Program-made: the position numbers and the translations under genes
Part shown: positions 40,509-48,959 of the stretch, piece by piece
Numbering within the stretch: position 1 is the first letter of the stretch
Layout of the letters: the number at the start of each line of letters is the position of its first letter
NCBI RefSeq assembly: GCF_030824455.1
Contig: NZ_JAVBXR010000095.1
Location: 1 to 64,000, forward strand
Direction: 5' to 3'
Origin: Desulfobulbus sp.
Lineage (GTDB): Bacteria > Desulfobacterota > Desulfobulbia > Desulfobulbales > Desulfobulbaceae
Length of the DNA: 64,000 bases
The notes under the pieces: model-generated
Seen by the model: only the letters and a program-made list of their open reading frames with translations
The model's database searches: none
Told to the model about the DNA's origin: nothing

Positions 40509-41375
40509 TTATTTCTCAACCTTGGCGTCTTCGACGATGACCACATACTTGTAGCCGGCGCCAAAATCACGTTCCGCGCTCAGTTTGCCTTCAACCGTTA
40601 CCACCGCGCCTTCGCCGGGATCTTCCGTGGTCGTGGCCACCAGATCATGCTCGTTTTTGAGTGGATTGCCGGTGCCGTCCTGGAGGTGCAGCCAGTTCTT
40701 GCCCATGATCATCCGGGAGATCTTCATCACCTTGCCCCGCACGCGGACGGTTTTGCCGTTCAACTCCTTGCCCTGCTCAAAGCATTCGCCCACCGAATAA
40801 CTGTTTTCGCCGACGGCCTTGTTGACGTTGACGTCGGACGAGGAGGGCACCACCGCGCCTGCGCTGCCGGTCGAAGGGCCCGTCATTTCGGCGGCGTCCC
40901 CTGGCGCGGCCTTGCCGCTGCTCTCGGCCTGCAGGGCGGCGTCAAAGCCGGCTCCCGTTTTGCCCGGTTCGGCCGGCTTGTCTGCGGGAGGAGCGGCTGG
41001 GCTGGCTGCTGTTGGCGCGCCTGCGTCCAGGCCAGGAGAAAAGACAATGGCGGCAAAGGTGCGGTTCAGGGTTTTGGAGGTGAAATCTTTCATGGTCATG
41101 CCCGGCGCGCAGGTCACGACCTGTCCGGCTGCAATCTTGGTTTCTGGAATGGCGACCCAGATTTGTCCCTGGGCGGCGTCGAGCAGCAGATAGGTGTAGC
41201 CGCTGCTGTTCATGGTTTCGACGATTTTGCCCTGCAGGGCGACGCCGTCAAGGGAGGCGTTGGCTGCGGCCGGCGCCGGCGGCGCGGCTGGTTTTTCTTC
41301 GGCAAGGGCCAGCGTTGGGGCGATCAGGCACAGGGACAGAGCGGTGCGGCTGAGAACTTTTTTCAATGAAAACAT
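40509..41375 (-). CDS. Exported protein with two OB-fold (NrfJ/tRNA-anti-like) domains
   Basis: This 288-residue protein has a signal peptide (SLKKVLSRTALSLCLIAPTLALAE). It then shows one OB-like domain (about 40-105; GKIVETMNSSGYTYLLLDA, IWVAIPET, FTSKTLNRTF), an Ala/Pro/Ser linker of about 75 residues, and a second OB-like domain (about 195-285; GKTVRVRGKVMKISRMIMGKN, WLHLQDGTG, VTVEGKL). Similar NrfJ-type domains occur in periplasmic proteins near cytochromes of Desulfobacterota; function unknown. The ATG at 41375 follows GGAG. Confidence 0.75.
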   Translation of the reverse strand: MFSLKKVLSRTALSLCLIAPTLALAEEKPAAPPAPAAANASLDGVALQGKIVETMNSSGYTYLLLDAAQGQIWVAIPETKIAAGQVVTCAPGMTMKDFTSKTLNRTFAAIVFSPGLDAGAPTAASPAAPPADKPAEPGKTGAGFDAALQAESSGKAAPGDAAEMTGPSTGSAGAVVPSSSDVNVNKAVGENSYSVGECFEQGKELNGKTVRVRGKVMKISRMIMGKNWLHLQDGTGNPLKNEHDLVATTTEDPGEGAVVTVEGKLSAERDFGAGYKYVVIVEDAKVEK

Positions 41376-41489
41376 GGATAAATCTCCAGCAAGAGTGACA
41401 GGATGAAGAGGCGTCGACCGCAGGCGGCATGCACGGCGGCGGTGCTGCTCTACGTCAAGGGATTGTAATAAGAATGGGAGGTGTCTCTG

Positions 41490-42029
41490 TCAAGATTGAG
41501 CCGCATCGGGGAAAAGCCGGCGCAGGTTCCGGTCGATCTCGCCGGCCCAGACCTGATACCCACGGGTGCTCAGATGCACATGGTCGTTGAGAAAGCCGGG
41601 CTGGGTGATGGGCAGGCATTGCTCGGCAAAGGGACCGACCGCGTCGAGGAAGACGCCCCCGTCCACCGTAGCTGCGGCCTGCGCCAGTTCCCGGTTGACC
41701 TGCTCGAGGTCGTGGGCGGCCACAATCGGCATGGGCATCAGCGAGTTGACGATCAGGGGGCTGTGCGGATAACAGAGGCGCAACCGCTGCAGCATGGAGG
41801 TGATGATGGCCGGGAAAAACATGTAGCCAAAGAGCAGGTTGTTGGTGCCGGACTGGATCAGCACCGCGTCCGGGTCGGGGCAGGCGTCGATTTCGTCCAT
41901 CAAGCGGTCGGAGAGTTCCTCGGTCATTTCACCGGCAACACCTCGATTGATCACGGCAACACCGGGCAAGTGCTTGGCCCAGTCGCCCCATTCAACCAGG
42001 GAATCGCCCAGCATCAATAATTTAATCAT
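41490..42029 (-). CDS. SGNH/GDSL-family esterase or lipase
   Basis: This 179-residue enzyme has block I LLMLGDSLVEWGDW (catalytic Ser in GDS), block II Gly region GVAGEMTEE, block III SGTNNLLFG and block V DHVHLSTRGY with the catalytic Asp-His pair. It has no signal peptide, so it acts in the cytoplasm. Its start overlaps the 3' end of glgX by 8 bases, so the two are co-translated. Confidence 0.9.
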   Translation of the reverse strand: MIKLLMLGDSLVEWGDWAKHLPGVAVINRGVAGEMTEELSDRLMDEIDACPDPDAVLIQSGTNNLLFGYMFFPAIITSMLQRLRLCYPHSPLIVNSLMPMPIVAAHDLEQVNRELAQAAATVDGGVFLDAVGPFAEQCLPITQPGFLNDHVHLSTRGYQVWAGEIDRNLRRLFPDAAQS

Positions 42030-44124
42030 CAGCGCACCTCATTGGTTGCGACTGCAGAACAACGCAGCCCATACTGGAGACGGAAACGGTTTGGCCGCAC
42101 TCTACCGCATCACCCCGTTGCTGGTCAACGAAGTCGAAAGGGCCGGCGCGGCCGGTGTCGACAATCTGCTTCCAGGTTCGGTTGCGGGTGGGCGGCGGCA
42201 CGGTGAACAGGGCCGTATCCGCGGGATGGCCGTTGAGCATGATGAAAAAATCGTTGTCCTCCGGCGCAAGGGCGGCGCCGTTGAGGAGCAAGGCCAGGGT
42301 TCGGCATTCATGAGACCAATCCTGTTGTCCCGGCTGCAGCCCCTGCCAGAGTATTTCCAGGCCATGGGCGTGCGTTTCCGGCGGGTTGTCGATTTGGAAA
42401 AAATCGACGCGCCGGAAGATGGGGTGCGCCTTGCGTAGATGGATCAGTTTGCGAAAAAAACGGAGCTGCAGCCGGTTTTTTTTCGCCAGGGTCCAATCCA
42501 GCCAGTTGACGTCGTTGTCCTGGCACCAGGCGTTGTTGTTGCCCCCCTGGCTGCGGCCAAATTCGTCGCCGGCGGCCAGCATTGGCGTCCCCTGGGACAG
42601 GAGGAGAATCACGGCCATGGTGCGGATGCGGCGGGAGCGCAGCGCCAGGATTTTTTTGTCTGCGGTCGGGCCTTCGGCGCCGCTGTTCCAGCTGAGATTG
42701 TGATTGTCGCCGTCCCGGTTGTCTTCGCCGTTGTTCAGGTTGTGCTTTGCATTGTAGCTGACCAGGTCGGCCAGGGTGAAACCGTCATGGCTGGTGATGA
42801 AGTTGATTGAGTTGTTCGGGCTGCGGCCATGGGCCTGGTACAGGTCGGAGCTGCCGGCGAGCCGGGTGGCCAGGGCCGGAACCATGCCGGGGCGGCCGCA
42901 GAGAAAGGCGCGGACGTCGTCGCGGAACCGGCCGTTCCATTCAGCCCAGCGGCGGTGGGGCGAAAAGCTGCCCACCTGATACAAGCCGGCCGCGTCCCAG
43001 GCCTCGGCAATGATTTTGGTGGCGCTGAGCACCGGATCTTCGGCGATCATCTCCACCACCGGCGGGTTGGCCAGCACCTGGCCGTTGGCGTCGCGGCCGA
43101 GGATGGAGGCCAGGTCAAAGCGAAAGCCGTCGACGTGCATGTCGACCACCCACCAGCGCAGGGCGTCCATGATCAGGCTGCGGACAATGGGATGGTTGCA
43201 GTTGCAGGTGTTGCCGCAGCCGGAAAAATTGAGGTAGGCGCGGGTCCAAGGATCAAGCAGGTAGTAAATGGAGGCGTCGATGCCCCGGAAGCTGGTGGTC
43301 GGCCCATCGGCGCCGCCCTCGGCGGTGTGGTTGTAGACGATGTCGAGGATGACCTCGATGCCGGCCTGATGCAGGGCCTTGACCATGTCGCGGAATTCCG
43401 TCAGCGGCGCGTCCAGATTGCTGCTGTAGCCGCATTTGGGCGCAAAAAACGACAACGGGCTATAACCCCAGAAATTCTTCAACCGCTCGCCGCTCTGCGG
43501 ATTGACAAAGGTGGGTTCGTTTTCGTTGAACTCGGTCACCGGCATCAGTTCCACCGCCGTGATCCCCAACCGCTTGAGATAGCGGATCTTCTCGGTCAGT
43601 CCGCGAAAGGTTCCGGGGTGCGCCGCTTGAGACGAGGGATGTCGGGTGAAGCCGCGCACATGGAGCTCGTAGATCACGGAATCGTGCAAGGGGATGTTGA
43701 GCGGGCGATCTCCCTCCCAGTCGTAATCGTGCCGATCCAACAGGCAGCAGGGCTCGGCGCCGAGGCAGGAGCGTGGCCTGCCCCAGTCCGGGCTGTGAAT
43801 TTTCTTGGCATAGGGATCAAGCAGGATTCGGGCGGGGTCAAAGGCGTGGCCGGCGTCGTTGGGCGCCTGCGGACCTTGGAGACGATAACCGTAGCGCAGG
43901 TCAAGCGGCGCGTCGCACAGCAGGATGTGCCAGACGTCGCCGGTCTTGTGAATCGCAGGGGCCAGGGCGATCTCCTGCCAGCCCGGTCGTTCGGAATCGG
44001 CGGCGATCACCAGCGAGACGGCCTCGGCGTGGCGGGAAAAAATGGCGAAATTAACGCCTTGCGGGGTAATGCTGCTGCCCAGCGGCAACGGCGAGCCGAC
44101 GCGGGTGGAGAATACATTTTTCAT
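42022..44124 (-). CDS. glgX: Glycogen debranching enzyme GlgX
   Basis: This 700-residue GH13 enzyme has an N-terminal CBM48 domain (GVNFAIFSRHAEAVSLVI) and a TIM barrel with VIYELHVRGFT, DIVYNHTAEGG, the nucleophile DGFRFDLAS, the acid/base IIAEAWDAAG and the transition-state pair FITSHDGFT. It removes limit-dextrin branches of glycogen. The start is ATG 44124, because the promoter predicted at 44146-44173 would place transcription start after the alternative ATG 44157. It overlaps the SGNH gene by 8 bases. Confidence 0.93.
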   Translation of the reverse strand: MKNVFSTRVGSPLPLGSSITPQGVNFAIFSRHAEAVSLVIAADSERPGWQEIALAPAIHKTGDVWHILLCDAPLDLRYGYRLQGPQAPNDAGHAFDPARILLDPYAKKIHSPDWGRPRSCLGAEPCCLLDRHDYDWEGDRPLNIPLHDSVIYELHVRGFTRHPSSQAAHPGTFRGLTEKIRYLKRLGITAVELMPVTEFNENEPTFVNPQSGERLKNFWGYSPLSFFAPKCGYSSNLDAPLTEFRDMVKALHQAGIEVILDIVYNHTAEGGADGPTTSFRGIDASIYYLLDPWTRAYLNFSGCGNTCNCNHPIVRSLIMDALRWWVVDMHVDGFRFDLASILGRDANGQVLANPPVVEMIAEDPVLSATKIIAEAWDAAGLYQVGSFSPHRRWAEWNGRFRDDVRAFLCGRPGMVPALATRLAGSSDLYQAHGRSPNNSINFITSHDGFTLADLVSYNAKHNLNNGEDNRDGDNHNLSWNSGAEGPTADKKILALRSRRIRTMAVILLLSQGTPMLAAGDEFGRSQGGNNNAWCQDNDVNWLDWTLAKKNRLQLRFFRKLIHLRKAHPIFRRVDFFQIDNPPETHAHGLEILWQGLQPGQQDWSHECRTLALLLNGAALAPEDNDFFIMLNGHPADTALFTVPPPTRNRTWKQIVDTGRAGPFDFVDQQRGDAVECGQTVSVSSMGCVVLQSQPMRCADD

Positions 44125-44145
44125 CTTGAAATAGTAACCATTATC

Positions 44146-44173
44146 ATTATAGTGCAATTAAGTTCCAGTTAAA
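44146..44173 (-). promoter_or_regulatory. Candidate sigma-70 promoter of glgX
   Basis: On the minus strand TTTAAC (44173-44168) and a consensus TATAAT (44151-44146) are 16 bases apart. Transcription would start near 44139, between the two candidate glgX start codons. Confidence 0.5.
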
Positions 44174-44222
44174 CGCATCATACAGGCTGGTCTCTCTTTT
44201 TCAAACCGTTGCGGAGGTAGAT

Positions 44223-45158
44223 ATGGGTTTGTTTAACAAATTGGTAATCACAGACATGCCGGCTATTGACTGGGAAATGACTCCGGAATACACCTTCGGC
44301 ACCTATGAGAGTTGGGGCGGCCGAGAGCGGGTGCGCAGCAAGAAGGAGCGGGTCTACTACTTTTTTATCGACGCCTGGGATGAAGAGCCCCGCTTGTGCC
44401 TGATGGAACGCGGCATCAAGCACGCCCGGGTGGTGGCGGAGATCCTGGCCCCGCCGGAGATGGTCCGCCAATGCGTCAAGGAGCAGGGCAAGGTGGCCCT
44501 GTTTGAGCGCACCCACCCCATCAACGCGCAGTTGAAGCAGTGGCTGCTGGCCAATGTGGTGGAGACCGACGACGAATCCAAAATTATCCCTCTGGAAACT
44601 CCCGCCGCCGCTGTGGTCGGCGATTCGGGGCTTCCGGGCAGGGAGGCCGATGTTTCGGCCGTCACCGCCACAATGCTGCTGAGCGAGCCGGCTGAAATGA
44701 GTGAGGAAGACGTCGCGGCCCTTGTTGCCCGGTATAATTTTGCCGATCAGGAACGCAACCCCAACGGCGACTTTCCCAAATCAATGGTCGACAACGGCGA
44801 CGGTCTGACCGTCACCGATCTGGCCACGGGTCTCATGTGGCAGCGCGGCGGCGTCGACATCATGAGTCATCGTTCCATGCGGCGGGAGGTGGGGCGCATC
44901 AATGCAGAGGGATTTGCCGGCTACAACGACTGGCGCCTGCCTTCCATGGCTGAGGCGCTGAGCTTGCTGGAACGGGAAAAATTGGCGAACAATCAGTATT
45001 TGCATCGGTGTTTCTCCGGCGAGCAGCCGTTTGTTTTTGTTGATGCGGTCAGGAAGCCGGGTGGTCAGTGGTTCGTCGATTACAAGCAGGGGCGTGCCTT
45101 TTGGTCCTCTGGCACCATTCCCGGCGGTTTCGGTCGGTTATGCCGCAAGGAAAAATAA
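44223..45158 (+). CDS. DUF1566 (Lcl-type) domain protein
   Basis: The product is 311 residues. The N-terminal half (about 1-120, WEMTPEYTFGTYESWGG, VYYFFIDAW) is not recognised. The C-terminal half (about 165-311) has the DUF1566/Lcl C-terminal domain: TVTDLATGLMWQRGG, INAEGFAGYNDWRLPSMAEAL and FWSSGTIPGGFGRLC. DUF1566 domains are often on secreted proteins, but no signal peptide is seen. ATG 44223 follows a strong GCGGAGG. A receiver protein gene follows after about 100 bases. Confidence 0.75.
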   Translation: MGLFNKLVITDMPAIDWEMTPEYTFGTYESWGGRERVRSKKERVYYFFIDAWDEEPRLCLMERGIKHARVVAEILAPPEMVRQCVKEQGKVALFERTHPINAQLKQWLLANVVETDDESKIIPLETPAAAVVGDSGLPGREADVSAVTATMLLSEPAEMSEEDVAALVARYNFADQERNPNGDFPKSMVDNGDGLTVTDLATGLMWQRGGVDIMSHRSMRREVGRINAEGFAGYNDWRLPSMAEALSLLEREKLANNQYLHRCFSGEQPFVFVDAVRKPGGQWFVDYKQGRAFWSSGTIPGGFGRLCRKEK

Positions 45159-45255
45159 AAGGTCCCGACAAAAAGCTGTTGAATGACAGGGGGGTACCTT
45201 GTAGGATGGCAAATCTATTGCAAGATGCCTTCATGACACGGGGAGCGGACATTCC

Positions 45256-45627
45256 TTGAAGCGAATACTGGTGGTTGACGACGAGGCGCAGATACGCACC
45301 ATGCTGACCCAGATGCTGGAGCAGGAAGGGTATACGGTGCATACCGCCGAAAACGGCGAAGAGGGGCTGGCGCTGGTGGGCCGTTACGCTTTTGATCTGG
45401 TCATCACCGACATGATTATGCCGGTGAAGGACGGGCTCAAATTCATCATGGAACTGGTCCGCGACTATCCTGATCTGCGCATTCTCGCCATTTCCGGCGG
45501 CGGAGCCATCAAGGCCGAGCGATACCTGACCATGGCCGGATATCTCGGCGACATCGCCACCCTGGAGAAGCCCTTTAAAAGGGATGTATTGCTTGATCTG
45601 GTCAGGAAGCAAACCGCGCCAGAGTAG
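45256..45627 (+). CDS. Stand-alone response-regulator receiver protein
   Basis: This 123-residue CheY-like protein has acidic pocket VDDE (8-10), phosphoacceptor Asp52 in LVITDMIMP, Ser at LAISGG and Lys in LEKPF. It lacks an output domain, so it acts through protein contacts, perhaps in a phosphorelay. The start is TTG at 45256. A 17-codon frame (ATG 45206, product MANLLQDAFMTRGADIP) ends in TGA overlapping this TTG (TTGA), which suggests coupled translation. No kinase is adjacent. Confidence 0.85.
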   Translation: MKRILVVDDEAQIRTMLTQMLEQEGYTVHTAENGEEGLALVGRYAFDLVITDMIMPVKDGLKFIMELVRDYPDLRILAISGGGAIKAERYLTMAGYLGDIATLEKPFKRDVLLDLVRKQTAPE

Positions 45628-45653
45628 AACCCCTGTTGTTCACCAGAAGAAAT

Positions 45654-45690
45654 AAAAAAAGGGCCTGCAAAATTTGCAGGCCCTTTTTTT
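45654..45690. terminator. Bidirectional Rho-independent terminator
   Basis: GGGCCTGCAAA (45661-45671) pairs with TTTGCAGGCCC (45673-45683), flanked by seven A residues before and seven T after, so it serves both the receiver gene and the convergent carboxypeptidase gene. Confidence 0.93.
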
Positions 45691-45711
45691 ATGCGCGGCG
45701 GGAAGCGGCGG

Positions 45712-46971
45712 TCAGTTGATCCGCAGCGGATCGCTTTCCGGGATGTGAGGCGCGGCGAGCGCCACCTGTTCCTCTTTTTGTTTCTTAAAGCCGTAGTTGA
45801 CCAGTTTCTCCAGATCGGCCCACATGGATTCGCTGCCCATGATGGCGACGACAATGGTTTGTCCGTCGCGGGTAAACTGCCCCACGTAGGTCTGGCGGGC
45901 GGCAACGGTGTAGCCGGTTTTGCCGCCGACCGCGCCGTCGAGGCGCCAGAGCGCCTTGTTGTGATTGCGCAGAACCTTGCCGTAGGAGGTGGAGATGGCG
46001 CGTTCCCGCATCCGGCGGGCGAACTCATCGTGCTGCATGGCGTACCGGAACAGGTTGGCCAGATCCCGCGCCGTTGATTGCTGGCCGTCTGCGGTGAGAC
46101 CGTTGGCTGTGCGGCAGACCGTGTTTTGCGCCCCCCACATTTTGGCGCTGAGGGTCATAAGGTTGGCAAATTTTGCCTCGCTGCCGGCTATGCGCTCCGC
46201 AAGGGCCACGGAGGCGTCGTTGGCCGAGGCCAGCAGCACGGCATTAATCAGATCGTTGGCCAGGTAGCTTTTGCCGGTGTCCAGGAAAATTTTGGAACTC
46301 GGCATGTCGGCGGCGTGACGGCTGACGTTAATAACGTCGTTGTTGCTCAGCGATTTCAGGGCGATCATAGCGGTGACGATCTTGATGGTGGAGGCCGGTT
46401 GGCGGGGGCTGTCGGGCGCTTTGGCAAAGATGACGCCCCCGGTGCCCGCGTCCATCACCATCACGCTCCGGGAACTGATCTGCTTGGCAATGTCGGGCAA
46501 GCCCGCCTCGTCCACATAGGCCGGCGCCGCCGTTGCTGTGGCGCGCGGTTTTTTTCGCGTCAGCGTCGGACGTCGGGCCGAGGCTTTTTTACGGGCGACG
46601 GTCGGCGCGGCGGTGGTCCGCTTAACGACCGTGGTCTTTTTGGTGACGACTGCGGTGCGCGATGAGGCAACGGGTTGCGATTTTTTGCCAACCTGTTTGG
46701 CGGCGACTGTCGGTTGCTTAGCCGATTGCGGCGCCTTGGCGGCCTGATTTTTGGGAGGATTTTTCTGCGCAGCCTTTGTTGGCGCGGCTACCTTGGCAGG
46801 CGTCTTGGCTGTTGTGGCGGGGGCGGGCTTCTTAACGGTCGTTTTTTGAGTTGTTGTTACGGTTTTTTTCGCAACGGCAGGCTGTTGCGCCCCCAGCGCG
46901 TCCATAGCCGGCTGGAGGGGAAACGCGATGCAAAGCAGGAGCAGAAAAAGAACATAAAGGTGTCGGCGCAT
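45712..46971 (-). CDS. D-alanyl-D-alanine carboxypeptidase (S11) with histone-like Lys/Ala/Pro linker
   Basis: This 419-residue exported protein has a signal peptide (MRRHLYVLFLLLLCIAFPL). A low-complexity region of about 125 residues follows, rich in Lys, Ala, Pro, Thr and Gln (such as KTTVKKPAPATTAKTPAKVAAP), resembling histone H1 tails. The S11 penicillin-binding domain has SxxK STIK (near PRQPASTIKIV), SxN in LLASANDASVA and KTG in GGKTGYT. It trims the peptidoglycan pentapeptide. The linker may bind cell wall or acidic polymer. Start chosen at ATG 46971; a GTG at 46986 is possible. Confidence 0.9.
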   Translation of the reverse strand: MRRHLYVLFLLLLCIAFPLQPAMDALGAQQPAVAKKTVTTTQKTTVKKPAPATTAKTPAKVAAPTKAAQKNPPKNQAAKAPQSAKQPTVAAKQVGKKSQPVASSRTAVVTKKTTVVKRTTAAPTVARKKASARRPTLTRKKPRATATAAPAYVDEAGLPDIAKQISSRSVMVMDAGTGGVIFAKAPDSPRQPASTIKIVTAMIALKSLSNNDVINVSRHAADMPSSKIFLDTGKSYLANDLINAVLLASANDASVALAERIAGSEAKFANLMTLSAKMWGAQNTVCRTANGLTADGQQSTARDLANLFRYAMQHDEFARRMRERAISTSYGKVLRNHNKALWRLDGAVGGKTGYTVAARQTYVGQFTRDGQTIVVAIMGSESMWADLEKLVNYGFKKQKEEQVALAAPHIPESDPLRIN

Positions 46972-47139
46972 GGCGGAGGTAGTCACAGGTTAATGGAAAA
47001 TATAGAAATTACCGAAATTTAATATTTCTTGCCGCTTCCTGTCAAGCGAATTGCCCGTTTTCTTTGAAAGTCAACAGCGCTTATGGTAAAAGCGCAGCGA
47101 CGGTAACCAAGGGGCCAATGGCCGGATCGGGAGGAAACC

Positions 47140-48921
47140 ATGCAGATGCAACCAGAAACAACTGTCCACGGCAAGGAAGAAGAGCACGGCGCCGCCGGCG
47201 AGCAGGCGGTTCTGGCCCATCTTCCCGTCATTCAAGAAAACGCGGCGACGCTTAATGATTTGGTCGACATCAGTTGCCGCAAGTACCGTCAATTGCCGGC
47301 CATCGGCATGGCGCTTGAGGAGCCGCTGACCTACAAGGCGTTCCATGAACGCATCCTGGCCCTGGCCGCCCATCTTCGCAGTCTTGGCGTTGGTCGGGGC
47401 CACCGGGTGGCGCTCTTGGGCGAAAACTCCCATAATTGGGGGGCCGTCTATTTGGCGGCGGTGCGGCTCGGCGCCAGCACGGTGCCTATCTTTCCGGATT
47501 TGCCCGAGGCCGACGTCCACCATATCCTGGGGGAAATGCAGTGCGATTTCGTTTTCCTCACCCAGCGGCAGATTGAGAAAATCTACGATCTCAAACAGCA
47601 GTTGCGGCATGTGATTACCCTGGACGACTACCGCGACGACACCGGTTTGATTGCCCTGCAGACCTTTAGTGATTTCCTTGCCCAGGCCCAGGCGCAATTC
47701 GGCGAACAGGCCAGCAATGAGACGCTGGAATTTCCGGCGGTCGACAAAGACGACCTCGCCTCCATTCTCTATACTTCGGGCACTTCGGGATTTTCCAAGG
47801 CGGTGATGCTCAGTCACGCCAACCTCTGCGCCAATGCCCAGTCGGCCAGCGGCGTCATGCAGCTGGCTCCTGGCTGGGTGTTTCTTTCGGTGCTGCCCAT
47901 TTCCCACACCTATGAATTCACGGTTGGCTTTTTGCTGCCCCTCTTAAAGGGCTGCCGAATCGTCTATGCCGGCAAGACGCCCACGCCCGCGGTGCTGCAG
48001 AAGATCTGCGAACGGGAAAAACCCCAGGTGATGCTGGTGGTGCCGCTCATCATTGAAAAGATTTTCAAAAAACGGGTGGCGCCGGCGGTGGAGAAGAGCC
48101 GGATGTTAAGTTTTTTCTGTCGGTTCAGCATGAGCCGCAGAATGATTTATCGTAAAATTGGCGCTAAACTGAGCGCCTTTTTCGGCAATCGTCTGGAGGT
48201 GATGGGCATTGGCGGCGCGGCCCTCAACCCGGAGGTGGAACTGTTTCTGCGCGACGCCGAGTTTCCGTTCATCGTCGGCTACGGATTGACCGAGGCGGCG
48301 CCGCTGCTGGCCGGCGGCCCCCATCGCGACCCCACGGTCAGCCCTGGTTCCACCGGCAAGCCGGTGCCCCATGTCGACATCCGCATTGACGATCCCCATC
48401 CAGAAACCGGAATTGGCGAAATCCAGGCCCAAGGTCGGAACGTCATGCAGGGCTATCTCAACGACCCGGAGGCCACCAAAGACGCCTTCACCGAGGACGG
48501 CTGGCTGCGGACAGGCGATCTGGGCCTCTTGGACGCCGCCGGCAATTTGCACATCAAGGGGCGGTCCAAATCGGTGATTGTGCTTTCCAACGGCGAAAAC
48601 GTCTATCCCGAGGCCATTGAGCACAAGGTGAACGCCTACCCCTTTGTGGTCGAGTCGCTGGTGGTGGAGAACCGGGGCATGCTTGAGGCCTGGGTCTATC
48701 CCGATTATGAATTCATCGACGGCAAGACCGCCGGGCAAAATCGCACCCAGCGCCATCAGTACATTGCCGGCCTGCTCGAGGAGATGCGAACCACCGTCAA
48801 CGCGCAACTCTCGCTCTCGTCACGGCTGTCGAGGGTGCTGGAGCGGCGCGAGCCTTTTGTCAAAACCGCCACCCACAAGATCAAACGCTATCTCTACTCC
48901 GCCGACACCATGCACGTCTGA
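47140..48921 (+). CDS. AMP-dependent acyl-CoA synthetase (long-chain type)
   Basis: This 593-residue member of the ANL adenylating superfamily has the P-loop ILYTSGTSGFSKAVMLSH, VGYGLTEAAPLL, WLRTGDLGLLDAAG and KGRSKSVIVLSNGENVYP motifs. It activates a carboxylate (probably a fatty acid) to acyl-AMP then acyl-CoA. ATG 47140 follows GGGAGG. A FadL-type outer-membrane porin gene starts 38 bases after its stop, supporting a long-chain fatty-acid role. Confidence 0.88.
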   Translation: MQMQPETTVHGKEEEHGAAGEQAVLAHLPVIQENAATLNDLVDISCRKYRQLPAIGMALEEPLTYKAFHERILALAAHLRSLGVGRGHRVALLGENSHNWGAVYLAAVRLGASTVPIFPDLPEADVHHILGEMQCDFVFLTQRQIEKIYDLKQQLRHVITLDDYRDDTGLIALQTFSDFLAQAQAQFGEQASNETLEFPAVDKDDLASILYTSGTSGFSKAVMLSHANLCANAQSASGVMQLAPGWVFLSVLPISHTYEFTVGFLLPLLKGCRIVYAGKTPTPAVLQKICEREKPQVMLVVPLIIEKIFKKRVAPAVEKSRMLSFFCRFSMSRRMIYRKIGAKLSAFFGNRLEVMGIGGAALNPEVELFLRDAEFPFIVGYGLTEAAPLLAGGPHRDPTVSPGSTGKPVPHVDIRIDDPHPETGIGEIQAQGRNVMQGYLNDPEATKDAFTEDGWLRTGDLGLLDAAGNLHIKGRSKSVIVLSNGENVYPEAIEHKVNAYPFVVESLVVENRGMLEAWVYPDYEFIDGKTAGQNRTQRHQYIAGLLEEMRTTVNAQLSLSSRLSRVLERREPFVKTATHKIKRYLYSADTMHV

Positions 48922-48959
48922 CCGTGCCACACACCACCATCAACAACAAAGGGGGACCA

